Positions 16,581 to 25,423 of a stretch of 64,000 bases of DNA are shown piece after piece. Under the pieces are notes generated by a model. That model was not told the origin of the DNA, searched no databases, and saw only the letters and a program-made list of their open reading frames with translations. Position 1 is the first letter of the stretch. Each line of letters starts with the position of its first letter. The position numbers and the translations under genes are program-made. Origin of the DNA: an uncultured Clostridia bacterium (GTDB taxonomy: Bacteria; Bacillota; Clostridia; Oscillospirales; Oscillospiraceae); contig CAMCRV010000002.1 in assembly GCA_945877365.1 (NCBI GenBank), positions 52,192 to 116,191 of the forward strand. The letters are read 5' to 3'.

Positions 16581-17396
16581 ATGAAAACACGGGTAATTTC
16601 TGCGGCAGTGCTGCTGCCGCTGCTGGCAATTGTGGTGCTGTGGGCGCCGACCATGTATGCCGCGGTCATTCTGGCGATTCTGATGGCCATTGGTTCCTAT
16701 GAGCTGCTTTACAGAACTGGTCTGCTGCGCCATTCCCGCATGGTGATTTATTCATCGGTGATGGCCTTTGCTGTGGTGATGTGGAGTTATGCCGGTGCGG
16801 TTCATGCATACCTGCTTCTGGGTCTGATCGCGTATTCCGTCCTCCTGTTCGGAGAGATGATGGCGGATCATATCCATGTGCGCATTGAGATGGTCTGCCT
16901 GTGTTATCTGTCAGGCCTGATCGTTCCCTATATGGAAAGCGGACTGATCCGAATTCTGACCCAGGTGATTGGCCGGCAGATGATCATTGTGCCCTTCTGC
17001 ATTGCGTTCATGTCGGATGCAGGTGCCTATTTTGTGGGACTCAAGTTCGGTCGTCACAAGCTGGCTCCCGTGGTCAGCCCCAATAAGACCATTGAGGGAG
17101 CCTTGGGAGGAATGGCAGCCTCCGTCATTGCCATGCTGATCTATGCCATTGTGCTGGATCTGTTTTTCCCGCAGTACCGGGTCAGCTACGGCGCTGCTCT
17201 GCTCTACGGATTTGCAGGCAGTCTGTGCGGAATGATTGGTGATTTGTGCTTCTCCATCATCAAGCGTCAGACCGGAATCAAGGACTATGGCAATCTGATC
17301 CCCGGCCACGGCGGTGTGCTGGATCGGCTGGATTCCATGGTTATGGTGGCTCCGCTGGTAGAGGCGCTGATGCTGTTGATTCCGCTGGTGGTGTAA
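16581..17396 (+). CDS. cdsA: Phosphatidate cytidylyltransferase
   Basis: 271 aa integral membrane protein with about eight helices. Makes CDP-diacylglycerol from phosphatidate and CTP, the branch point of phospholipid synthesis. The family signature lies at the C-terminus: SIIKRQTGIKDYGNLIPGHG followed by GVLDRLDSM. The preceding FVGLKFGRHKLAPVVSPNKT segment is also conserved. Same operon as uppS and dxr (6-nt gap to dxr). Confidence 0.94.
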   Translation: MKTRVISAAVLLPLLAIVVLWAPTMYAAVILAILMAIGSYELLYRTGLLRHSRMVIYSSVMAFAVVMWSYAGAVHAYLLLGLIAYSVLLFGEMMADHIHVRIEMVCLCYLSGLIVPYMESGLIRILTQVIGRQMIIVPFCIAFMSDAGAYFVGLKFGRHKLAPVVSPNKTIEGALGGMAASVIAMLIYAIVLDLFFPQYRVSYGAALLYGFAGSLCGMIGDLCFSIIKRQTGIKDYGNLIPGHGGVLDRLDSMVMVAPLVEALMLLIPLVV

Positions 17397-17402
17397 GAGA
17401 AT

Positions 17403-18551
17403 ATGGTAAAGTGTGTATCTGTGCTGGGCTCCACCGGTTCTATCGGCCGGCAGAGCCTGGATATTATCGGCCGCCTCCCCGAAATTCGGGTGGCGGCCTT
17501 GAGTGCAGGCTCCGATGTGGAGCGGATGGCGCAGCAGTGCCGCCGGTTCCGTCCGGAGCTGGCCGTTATGGCCACGCAGGAGGCAGCATCCCGGCTGGCG
17601 GAAGCAATTTCGGATTTGGATATCTGCATTGCATGGGGCGAGGAAGGCCTGATTCGGGCGGCAGCCATGGAGAGCGCGGACTGCGTCATCACCGCCGTGG
17701 TGGGCATGGTGGGTCTGAAGCCTACGCTGGCTGCCATCCGTGCCGGAAAGCGGATCGGTCTTGCCAATAAGGAGACACTGGTCTGCGCCGGTGAGCTGGT
17801 GATGGCGGAAGCAGAGAAGTACGGTGTGGAGATTATTCCCGTGGATTCGGAGCATTCCGCGATTTTTCAGTGTCTCATGGGTAATCGCAGCAAGGATCAG
17901 ATTCGCCGTCTCATTCTCACCTGCTCCGGCGGCCCCTTCTTCGGAATGGATGAGGAGCAGCTGAAAACGGTGACCAAGGCCGATGCCCTGAAGCACCCCA
18001 ACTGGAAGATGGGCGCCAAGATCACCGTGGACTGTGCCACCCTGATGAACAAGGGTTTGGAGGTCATTGAGGCCATGCGGCTCTATGGCCTTCCGGCAGA
18101 GCAGGTGGATGTGGTGATTCACCGCCAGAGCATTGTCCACTCCATGGTGGAGTTTGTGGACGGTGCCGTCATGGCGCAGCTGGGTACACCGGATATGCGG
18201 CTGCCCATCCAGCTGGCTCTGACCTACCCGGATCGGGCACCGTGCCCGGTAGATCGGCTGGATCTGCTGACCTGCGGAGATCTGACCTTCCGCAAGCCGG
18301 ATACCCGGCGCTTTCCCTGTCTGGCGCTGGCCTACGAATGTGCCAAAAGGGGCGGCACAGCCTGCCCTGCCATGAATGGCGCCAACGAAGAAGCCGTGGC
18401 TCTGTTTCTTGCAGATAAGATCGGATTTTACGATATCTACCGTCTTGTCCGCACCGCTGTGGAGGCAGTTCCCTTTGTGGAAAACCCTACCCTGGAGCAG
18501 ATTCTGGAAGCTGACCGCCTGGCCAGAAAGGCAGTTGCCCATGGGCTGTAA
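17403..18551 (+). CDS. dxr: 1-deoxy-D-xylulose 5-phosphate reductoisomerase
   Basis: 382 aa. Second step of the MEP isoprenoid pathway: DXP to MEP with NADPH and a divalent metal. NADPH loop GSTGSIGRQSLDII at ~8-21; GLANKETLVCAGE; metal ligands in VDSEHSAIFQCL; SGGPFFGMD flexible loop; HPNWKMGAKITVDCATLMNKG. Together with ispG in the same cluster it shows the isoprenoid supply for uppS is made through MEP. Confidence 0.95.
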   Translation: MVKCVSVLGSTGSIGRQSLDIIGRLPEIRVAALSAGSDVERMAQQCRRFRPELAVMATQEAASRLAEAISDLDICIAWGEEGLIRAAAMESADCVITAVVGMVGLKPTLAAIRAGKRIGLANKETLVCAGELVMAEAEKYGVEIIPVDSEHSAIFQCLMGNRSKDQIRRLILTCSGGPFFGMDEEQLKTVTKADALKHPNWKMGAKITVDCATLMNKGLEVIEAMRLYGLPAEQVDVVIHRQSIVHSMVEFVDGAVMAQLGTPDMRLPIQLALTYPDRAPCPVDRLDLLTCGDLTFRKPDTRRFPCLALAYECAKRGGTACPAMNGANEEAVALFLADKIGFYDIYRLVRTAVEAVPFVENPTLEQILEADRLARKAVAHGL

Positions 18552-18587
18552 GCTCCTATTCTCTTAAGCATCTTAGCGAGGAAATCT

Positions 18588-19649
18588 ATGAGTGTTCTTT
18601 TTGCAATTATCCTGTTCAGTCTGTTGATCTTTGTCCACGAGCTTGGCCATTTTCTCACGGCCAAGGCCTCCGGGGTTCGGGTCAATGAGTTCTCTTTGTT
18701 TATGGGTCCGGTTCTGTGGCAGAAGCAGATTGGGCAGACCCTGTATTCTCTGCGGTGTATCCCCATCGGCGGCTACTGCGCCATGGAAGGGGAGGAGGGG
18801 GACAGCGATGACCCCCATTCCTTCGGTAAGGCCGCGTGGTGGAAACGGGCTATCATATTGGTTGCTGGGGCTGCCATGAATTACCTTATGGGACTGCTCC
18901 TTCTGGCGGTGTTTTTTGCCCCGCAGAAGCAATTTGTGACCCCGGTGGTCAGTGAGATTGAGCCGGGCTGCGCTCTGGCAGGGGAGCAGGGAATTCAGGA
19001 GGGAGATCTTCTTCTGGCTATCGACGGGGAGAAAATCTACACTGCTGCGGATTTCTCCTTCCTTCTGAGCTTGAATCCCGGGGATGTCCACGATCTGCTT
19101 TTGGAGCGTGACGGGCAGCGGATTCTTCTGGAGAATTTCTCCATGGAGAAGCGGGAGTTCCCCGAGGCTGACGGCACCACCTCCCTGCGCTATGGCTTCA
19201 GCTTTTCGGTGGTGGATGCCACCGGGTGGGAGATGGCGAAGTATGTCTGGAATACGGCTCTGAACAACGCCCGGCTGGTGCGGCTGAGCCTGAATATGCT
19301 CCTGCGTGGGCAGGCCGGTATCCGGGATGTGGGCGGGCCTGTGATGATTGTGCAGCAGATGGCCCAAGTGGCGGACGAATCTTCCAATCTGTACTATGCC
19401 ATGCTGAATCTGGTGTATTTTGGTGCGTTTCTGGCCATCAATCTGGCTGTGATGAACCTGCTGCCCATTCCTGCGCTGGACGGCGGCCGGGTGGTCTGCC
19501 TGCTGCTGACCACGGCGGTGGAGGCGCTGACCCACAAGAAGATCGATCCCAAATACGAGGCTTATCTCCATGGTGCCGGAATGACGGTTCTGATGCTGCT
19601 GATGGCTTTGATTATGTTCAAGGATATTATTTTTCTGTTTATGAGGTAG
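18588..19649 (+). CDS. rseP: Site-2 zinc metalloprotease RseP
   Basis: 353 aa. Intramembrane protease of the S2P family, cleaving anti-sigma factors or signal-peptide remnants. HELGH zinc motif in the first transmembrane helix (~19-23), a single PDZ domain in the middle (VVSEIEPGCALAGEQGIQEGDLLLAIDG), and the third zinc ligand in NLLPIPALDGGRV in a later helix. It sits between dxr and ispG, as in many Firmicutes. Confidence 0.94.
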   Translation: MSVLFAIILFSLLIFVHELGHFLTAKASGVRVNEFSLFMGPVLWQKQIGQTLYSLRCIPIGGYCAMEGEEGDSDDPHSFGKAAWWKRAIILVAGAAMNYLMGLLLLAVFFAPQKQFVTPVVSEIEPGCALAGEQGIQEGDLLLAIDGEKIYTAADFSFLLSLNPGDVHDLLLERDGQRILLENFSMEKREFPEADGTTSLRYGFSFSVVDATGWEMAKYVWNTALNNARLVRLSLNMLLRGQAGIRDVGGPVMIVQQMAQVADESSNLYYAMLNLVYFGAFLAINLAVMNLLPIPALDGGRVVCLLLTTAVEALTHKKIDPKYEAYLHGAGMTVLMLLMALIMFKDIIFLFMR

Positions 19650-19654
19650 TTGCC

Positions 19655-20692
19655 ATGACAAGACAGATTCATGTTGGGAGCGTTCCCATCGGAGGCGGCG
19701 CATCCGTTGCCATTCAGTCTATGCTGAATACCAAAACCACCGATGTGCAGGCCAGCTTGGAGCAGATTCGGGCTTTGGCTGCCGCCGGATGTCAGATTGC
19801 CCGGCTGTCCGTTCAGAATATGGAGGCCGCCCGGGGCTTTGCGGAAATCTGTAAGGAAAGCCCCCTGCCGCTGGTGGCGGATATCCACTTTGATTATAAG
19901 CTGGCCATTGCCGCTGCAGAAGGCGGCGCCAGCAAAATCCGCATCAACCCCGGCAACATCGGCGGTGAGGATCGGGTAAAGGCTGTGGTGGATATCTGCA
20001 AGGATAAGAAGATCCCCATCCGAATCGGTGTCAACGGCGGCAGTCTGGACAAAAAACTGCTGGAAAAATACGGCCACCCCACGGCGGAGGCACTGGTGGA
20101 ATCTGCATTTCAGCATCTGGAGCTGCTGGAAAAACAGGGCTTTTATGATACCTGCGTGTCCATGAAGTCCTCCACGGTTTCTACCATGGTGGCTGCTGCC
20201 CGGCTGTTCCGCAGCAAATGCGACTATCCCCTCCACATTGGGGTGACGGAGACCGGCCCCGTCAGACAGGGTCTCATCAAATCCGCCATGGGCATCGGCG
20301 CTCTGCTGCTGGATGGCATCGGCGACACCATCCGGGTCAGCCTGACGGATGATCCCGTTCAGGAGGTCTACGCCGCCAAGGATATTCTGAAGGCAGCCGG
20401 ACTGCGTAAGGAGGGCGTCAATATCATCTCCTGCCCCACCTGTGGTCGTACCCGGATTGATCTCATCGGCCTTGTGAATCAGGTGGATGCCGCACTGAAG
20501 GACTGTCCCAAGCCCATTACGGTTGCCGTCATGGGCTGTGTGGTCAATGGCCCCGGAGAGGCCAGAGAAGCCGACATCGGCATTGCCGGCGGCGACGGCT
20601 GGGGTATGATTTTTGAAAAGGGTGTGGAGGTGGAGAAGCTGCCCTATGACCAGCTTCTGGGTGCCCTTCTGCGCCGGATTGAAGCTATGTAA
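19655..20692 (+). CDS. ispG: 4-hydroxy-3-methylbut-2-enyl-diphosphate synthase (IspG)
   Basis: 345 aa, short bacterial form. Converts MEcPP to HMBPP with a [4Fe-4S] cluster; the penultimate MEP step. VGSVPIGGGASVAIQSMLNT at the N-terminus of the TIM barrel; the cluster cysteines are in SCPTCGRT and GCVVNGPGE in the C-terminal domain. Start at 19655, preceded by GAGGTAG; longer in-frame sequence upstream overlaps rseP. The gap to rseP is 5 nt. Confidence 0.95.
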   Translation: MTRQIHVGSVPIGGGASVAIQSMLNTKTTDVQASLEQIRALAAAGCQIARLSVQNMEAARGFAEICKESPLPLVADIHFDYKLAIAAAEGGASKIRINPGNIGGEDRVKAVVDICKDKKIPIRIGVNGGSLDKKLLEKYGHPTAEALVESAFQHLELLEKQGFYDTCVSMKSSTVSTMVAAARLFRSKCDYPLHIGVTETGPVRQGLIKSAMGIGALLLDGIGDTIRVSLTDDPVQEVYAAKDILKAAGLRKEGVNIISCPTCGRTRIDLIGLVNQVDAALKDCPKPITVAVMGCVVNGPGEAREADIGIAGGDGWGMIFEKGVEVEKLPYDQLLGALLRRIEAM

Positions 20693-20697
20693 CATAT

Positions 20698-20720
20698 GGG
20701 GGCGATTTTTTCGCCCCCTT
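20698..20720 (+). terminator. Weak hairpin between ispG and polC
   Basis: 8-bp stem GGGGGCGA/TCGCCCCC with a T5 loop but only TT after it. May reduce, not abolish, read-through into polC. Confidence 0.45.
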
Positions 20721-20736
20721 CCTGCAATACAGAGAT

Positions 20737-23700
20737 ATGGAAAACAAAGTAACCATTTTAGATATGTTTCCCGATTATCAGCCGCCTGAGGAGCTGCCTT
20801 CCGCGCTTGCACAGGCGGCGATTGTTGCTGCGGATATCGACCCGGAGGAGCGGGTTGTATCCGTAGCGGTTCACGCAGATGCTTTTCTGCCGCAGCGGGA
20901 GCTGGATAGAATTGCCGGAGACATTGCCGGCGTGTACGGCCTGCGCCGTCTGGAATTGACAGCTACCTTCCCGGCGGATCAGCTGACGAAGATGGACCCG
21001 GATTCTCTGATGCAGCTGTTTGTCAGCAGGAATTCCATGACCCGTGGTGCGCTGGCTGGCGCCGCATGGGAGTGGGAGGGAACAGCCCTGCACATCCGAC
21101 TGAAGGCCAACGGGAAAAAGGAACTGGAGGAACTGGTGCCGGCTGTGCAGAAAGCACTGCGTGAACAGTTTGCAGTCCCGGTGACTATGGAAATCCATTC
21201 CGGACAGGCACTGGAAGGACAGGCTCTCTTTGATGCCATGGAATCCATCCGTGGGCAGATGATCAGCACACTGCCTGCCAGAGCGGCAGCACAGGAAAAG
21301 CAGGGGGCCAAGAGCGCACCTGCGGCTGCCGGAGATTCTTTCTATGGAAAGCCCTTCCGGGGAAACCCTGTCGCCATGAAGGATCTGAATCTGGATATGG
21401 GGACGGTGATTGTAGAGGGCAGAGTGTTTCAGGTGGATCACAAGGAGCTGAAAAAGCGCAATGCCTGGGTCATCAAGTTCGACATGACGGACAATACCAA
21501 CTCCGTCCGGGTCAGCAAGTTCATGGAGGCAGGGGAGGCCAAGCCCATTCTGGAAAATGTCAAGGTGGGCTCCGTACTTCAGGTTCAGGGGCGACCCATT
21601 GAGGATCGGTTTGAAAATGAAATGGTGCTGAAGCCCTTCGCCATGAAGCCCGGCTCCATGCCCAAGCGGAAGGATACCGCACCGGGTGAGAAACGGGTGG
21701 AGCTGCACCTGCACACCACCATGTCCAATATGGATGCCCTGACGCCTACCGATGCCGCCATTAAGCAGGCGGCTGCCTGGGGTCACCGCGCCATCGCCAT
21801 TACGGATCACGGCTGCTGTCAGTCCTTCACCGATGCCCTGCATACCGTGGAAAACTGGAAGGGTGCTCCCAAGGTGGCAGGCACCGACGAAACCATCAAG
21901 ATCCTCTATGGCTGTGAAGGATATTATGTAAACGATGTGGACGACCGGGTGGTGGTTCACGGAACCCAGGATATGCCCTTTGACGGGGAATATGTGGCCT
22001 TTGACCTGGAAACCACCGGCCTTTCTTCCCGGAATGACAAAATCATCGAAATCGGCGCGGTGCTGATGAAGCAGGGAAAGGAACTGGATCGGTTCCAGAC
22101 CTTTGTGGATCCCGGCCGGACGCTGGATCGAAAAATTGTGGATTTGACGGGCATTACCGACGAAATGCTTCGGGGAGCGCCGAAAATCGAGGAAATCCTC
22201 CCCAAATTTCTGGAATTTGTGGGGGATCGGATTCTGGTGGCCCACAATGCGGATTTTGACACCGGATTTATCCGGGCGGAGTGTGACCGGCAGGGTCTGC
22301 CCTATGGCTTTACCACGGCGGATACCCTGATTCTGTCCCAGAATCTGCTGCCCCAGCTGAATAAGTTCAAGCTGAATCTTGTCTCCAATGCCCTGAGCCT
22401 GCCGGATTTCAACCATCACCGGGCGGCGGATGACGCGGTGACCTGCGGCCTGATTCTGGATCGTCTGCTCCGGAAGCTGGAGGAGGAGCACGATATCCAC
22501 ACCCTGCAGCAGATCAACCCCGTGATGATGGGTCTGCGAGCCAAGGGTCGGATTACCGACCGGCAGGCGCGGCACATCATTCTTTTTGCCAAAAATCAGG
22601 TGGGACTGCGAAATCTCTATCACTTGATTTCCGATTCCAACCTGAAGTATTTCCGGCGTGTTCCCAGAATTCCCAAGTCGGAGCTAATGGAGCTTCGGGA
22701 GGGACTGATCATCGGCTCCGCCTGTGAGGCCGGAGAGCTGTTTCAGGCGGTGGTGGAGCGGAAAAGCGAGGATGAGCTGAAGCGGATTGCCTCCTTCTAT
22801 GACTATCTGGAAATTCAGCCCCTTGCCAACAACCGATTCATGCTGGAAAAGGGCATGGCAAAGGATGAGGAAGAGCTGCGGGAATTCAACCGGACAGTTG
22901 TCCGTCTGGGCGAGGAGCTGGGCAAGATGGTGGTAGCCACCGGGGATGTCCACTTCCTGAACCCGGAGGACGAGATTTTCCGGCATATTCTGCTGGCTAC
23001 CAAGGGCTTTGACGATGCGGACAAGCCCAACCCCCTGTATTTCCGCACTACGGACGAGATGCTGGAAGAATTCTCTTATCTGGGAGAGGAAAAGGCACGG
23101 GAAATTGTCATCACCAACCCCAACCGCATTGCGGATATGTGCGAGACCATGCGTCCGGTGCCCCACAACCTGTTTGCCCCCAAGATTGAAAACTCCGTGG
23201 AGGATCTCAAGAGTCTGGTGTATGGAAAATTCCACCGGCTTTACGGAGAGAATCCTCCGGAGAGTTTCGTGAAGCGTGTGGAGACGGAGCTGCACGATAT
23301 CATCACCTGTCATTACGATGTGATCTATATGTCCGCTCAGCGGCTGGTGCAGAATTCTCTGGAAAACGGCTATCTGGTGGGCTCCCGTGGCTCGGTGGGT
23401 TCCTCCATTGTGGCCTATCTTTCCGGCATTACGGAGGTCAACTCCTTCCCACCCCACTACCGCTGCCCCAATCCGGACTGCAAGCACACGGTGCTGGAGG
23501 TGCCCAAGGGGATCAACTGCGGCGCAGACCTGCCGGATGCCATTTGCCCCCTGTGCGGCACAAAGATGGAAAAGGATGGGTTTAACATCCCCTTCGAGAC
23601 CTTCCTTGGCTTCGGGGGCGATAAGGTGCCGGATATTGACCTGAATTTCTCCGGTGAATATCAGTCCAGAGCCCATGCCTACTGTATCTCCATGTTCGGT

Positions 23701-25056
23701 TCCTCCCATGTGTTTCGTGCCGGAACCATTGGAACGGTGGCGGAGAAAACCGCCTTCGGCTATGTGAAAAAATACCTGTCGGAACGGGAAAAAACCGCCT
23801 CCCGGGCGGAGGAGGCCAGACTGGCCTCGGGCTGTGTAGGCGTTCGCCGTACCACAGGCCAGCACCCCGGCGGTCTGGTGGTCATTCCCCAGGAAAATGA
23901 GATCTGGGACTTCTGCCCGGTGCAGCATCCGGCGGACGACCCCAATTCCGACCAGATTACCACCCATTTTGAATATCACTCCATGGAAGAAAACCTGCTG
24001 AAGCTGGACATGCTGGGCCACGATGACCCCACCATGATCCGTATGATGGAGGATATGACCGGCGTGGATGCCAAGACCATTCCGCTGGACGACAAAAACA
24101 CCATGTCCATCTTCACCTCCTCCAAGGTGCTGGGCTATGAGAACGACAAGATTCTGGGTCCCACCGGGGCCGTGGCGGTGCCGGAGTTCAACACCCGGTT
24201 CACCCGTGGTGTGCTGCTGGATACCATGCCCACGAAGTTTGATTTTCTTGTGCGGATTTCCGGCTATACCCACGGCACCGATGTGTGGCTGGGCAATGCC
24301 CGGGACCTGATTACCTCCAAGACTGCAACGGTGGACGGTACCATCGGCTGCCGTGACGACATTATGATCTATCTCATCTCCTGCGGTATGCCGGAGAAAC
24401 GAGCCTTCAAAATCATGGAGTCTGTGCGTAAGGGCAGGGGACTGCCCCCCGGTGCGGAGGAGGAGATGGTGGCAGCGGGCGTGCCGGACTGGTACATCGG
24501 TTCCTGTAAGAAGATCAAGTATCTCTTCCCCAAAGCTCACGCGGTGGCCTATGTTATGATGGCCTTCCGGATTGCGTGGTTTAAGGTATACCATCCCCTG
24601 GCCTTTTACAGCGCCTATTTCTACCGCCGCAGCCAGAAGGGCGGCTTTGACGCGGTGATGATGACTCACGGTATGGAGACGGTGGTCAGCAATATCGATG
24701 CCATCGACGCCAACGAAAACGCCACCGCCAAGGACGAGGATCTGCTGACCACGCTGGAAGTGGTGTATGAGTTCTATCTGCGGGGCTTTGAATTCCTGCC
24801 TATCAGCGTTTATGAAAGTCACGCTACCAAGTTCTTGATTCGGGACGGAAAAATTCTGCCGCCCTTTGTGGCTATCTCCGGTCTGGGAGAAAGCGCGGCT
24901 CAGGACTTGATGGAGGGGCGTGAGGGAAAGACCTTCCTGTCCATTGAGGAGGTGGCGCTGGCCTGCCCCAAGGTTTCCAAAACCCACATCCAGATGCTGA
25001 AGGAGGCCGGTGCCTTCGGCGACCTGCCGGATACCAGTCAGATCAGCCTGTTCTAA
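20737..25056 (+). CDS. polC: DNA polymerase III alpha subunit, PolC type
   Basis: 1439 aa, full length. Replicative polymerase of low-GC Gram-positives. Order: N-terminal domain; OB fold (GTVIVEGRVFQVDHKEL, ~223-300); PHP domain (RVELHLHTTMSNMDALT) split by an inserted DEDD proofreading exonuclease (YVAFDLETTGLSSRNDKIIE, ~418-590); second PHP half; polymerase palm and fingers with GSRGSVGSSIVAYLSG; a four-cysteine zinc site (RCPNPDCKH...CPLCG); PDIDLNFSGEY catalytic aspartates; C-terminal HhH region. The ribosome site is weak (AGAG). Its TAA stop is the last three bases of the CTAA target duplication of the palindromic element that follows. Confidence 0.97.
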   Translation: MENKVTILDMFPDYQPPEELPSALAQAAIVAADIDPEERVVSVAVHADAFLPQRELDRIAGDIAGVYGLRRLELTATFPADQLTKMDPDSLMQLFVSRNSMTRGALAGAAWEWEGTALHIRLKANGKKELEELVPAVQKALREQFAVPVTMEIHSGQALEGQALFDAMESIRGQMISTLPARAAAQEKQGAKSAPAAAGDSFYGKPFRGNPVAMKDLNLDMGTVIVEGRVFQVDHKELKKRNAWVIKFDMTDNTNSVRVSKFMEAGEAKPILENVKVGSVLQVQGRPIEDRFENEMVLKPFAMKPGSMPKRKDTAPGEKRVELHLHTTMSNMDALTPTDAAIKQAAAWGHRAIAITDHGCCQSFTDALHTVENWKGAPKVAGTDETIKILYGCEGYYVNDVDDRVVVHGTQDMPFDGEYVAFDLETTGLSSRNDKIIEIGAVLMKQGKELDRFQTFVDPGRTLDRKIVDLTGITDEMLRGAPKIEEILPKFLEFVGDRILVAHNADFDTGFIRAECDRQGLPYGFTTADTLILSQNLLPQLNKFKLNLVSNALSLPDFNHHRAADDAVTCGLILDRLLRKLEEEHDIHTLQQINPVMMGLRAKGRITDRQARHIILFAKNQVGLRNLYHLISDSNLKYFRRVPRIPKSELMELREGLIIGSACEAGELFQAVVERKSEDELKRIASFYDYLEIQPLANNRFMLEKGMAKDEEELREFNRTVVRLGEELGKMVVATGDVHFLNPEDEIFRHILLATKGFDDADKPNPLYFRTTDEMLEEFSYLGEEKAREIVITNPNRIADMCETMRPVPHNLFAPKIENSVEDLKSLVYGKFHRLYGENPPESFVKRVETELHDIITCHYDVIYMSAQRLVQNSLENGYLVGSRGSVGSSIVAYLSGITEVNSFPPHYRCPNPDCKHTVLEVPKGINCGADLPDAICPLCGTKMEKDGFNIPFETFLGFGGDKVPDIDLNFSGEYQSRAHAYCISMFGSSHVFRAGTIGTVAEKTAFGYVKKYLSEREKTASRAEEARLASGCVGVRRTTGQHPGGLVVIPQENEIWDFCPVQHPADDPNSDQITTHFEYHSMEENLLKLDMLGHDDPTMIRMMEDMTGVDAKTIPLDDKNTMSIFTSSKVLGYENDKILGPTGAVAVPEFNTRFTRGVLLDTMPTKFDFLVRISGYTHGTDVWLGNARDLITSKTATVDGTIGCRDDIMIYLISCGMPEKRAFKIMESVRKGRGLPPGAEEEMVAAGVPDWYIGSCKKIKYLFPKAHAVAYVMMAFRIAWFKVYHPLAFYSAYFYRRSQKGGFDAVMMTHGMETVVSNIDAIDANENATAKDEDLLTTLEVVYEFYLRGFEFLPISVYESHATKFLIRDGKILPPFVAISGLGESAAQDLMEGREGKTFLSIEEVALACPKVSKTHIQMLKEAGAFGDLPDTSQISLF
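25053..25056. repeat. Left target-site duplication CTAA of element copy 1
   Basis: CTAA here (containing the polC stop TAA) is repeated at 25217-25220 on the other side of the palindromic element. Confidence 0.65.
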
Positions 25057-25216
25057 GGCAACACCGCACAATGGGAGCTGCGGGCTTCGGCGGATCTTTT
25101 GCCCCAATCGTGCAGTATGAAAAATGGGAAATACATCCAGTATTCCCGCATTTTCCATACTTTCGCTGGGGTCAAAACACTGGCCCAATCTCCTTGCCCC
25201 ATTATCCGGCGATGCC
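25057..25216. mobile_element. MITE-like palindromic element, copy 1
   Basis: 160 bp with terminal inverted repeats: GGCAACACCGCACAATGGG at the left end against GGCATCGCCGGATAATGGGG read inward from the right. A central hairpin (25115-25134 with 25140-25160, 5-nt loop) and a second nested pairing (TTTTGCCCCA with TGGGGTCAAAA) make the whole element an elongated imperfect palindrome. It is flanked by CTAA on both sides. A second copy is at 44015-44175. No protein-coding content is evident. I infer a non-autonomous transposon mobilised in trans; no transposase is in the window. Confidence 0.7.
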
Positions 25217-25248
25217 CTAAAAATGAAATAATCTTACAGACTTTTTGT

Positions 25249-25278
25249 AAAAAGGAGGGAGTGTTCTTCCTCCTTTTT
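25249..25278 (+). terminator. Intrinsic terminator downstream of polC and the element
   Basis: AAAAAGGAGG pairs with CCTCCTTTTT; the T-rich arm serves as the U tract, and further T runs follow. It would end the pyrH-polC transcript. Confidence 0.75.
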
Positions 25279-25358
25279 GCACTTTTTCCGCAGGGTGTTA
25301 AAAAGGGAGATAAATCCATGCTCAGTTAGAGAAAAACTGCATAAACCAAAAGAAGAAC

Positions 25359-25387
25359 TTGCATTTTTTCATGCCTTCGGTTAGAAT
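25359..25387 (+). promoter_or_regulatory. Promoter of the alanine symporter
   Basis: TTGCAT, 17 nt, TAGAAT, the same hexamers as the promoter at 4692-4720. Confidence 0.75.
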
Positions 25388-25423
25388 GAAAAGAACTTCT
25401 ACTTTTATGTCAGGAGGAAAAAT

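Noticed and set aside
22684..25188. 834-codon open frame antisense to polC
   Set aside because: Fully opposite the PolC polymerase domain, no family resemblance, same compositional artefact.
25057..25216. Short open frames inside the palindromic element
   Set aside because: They read through both arms of the inverted repeat and differ between the two copies; no ribosome site.
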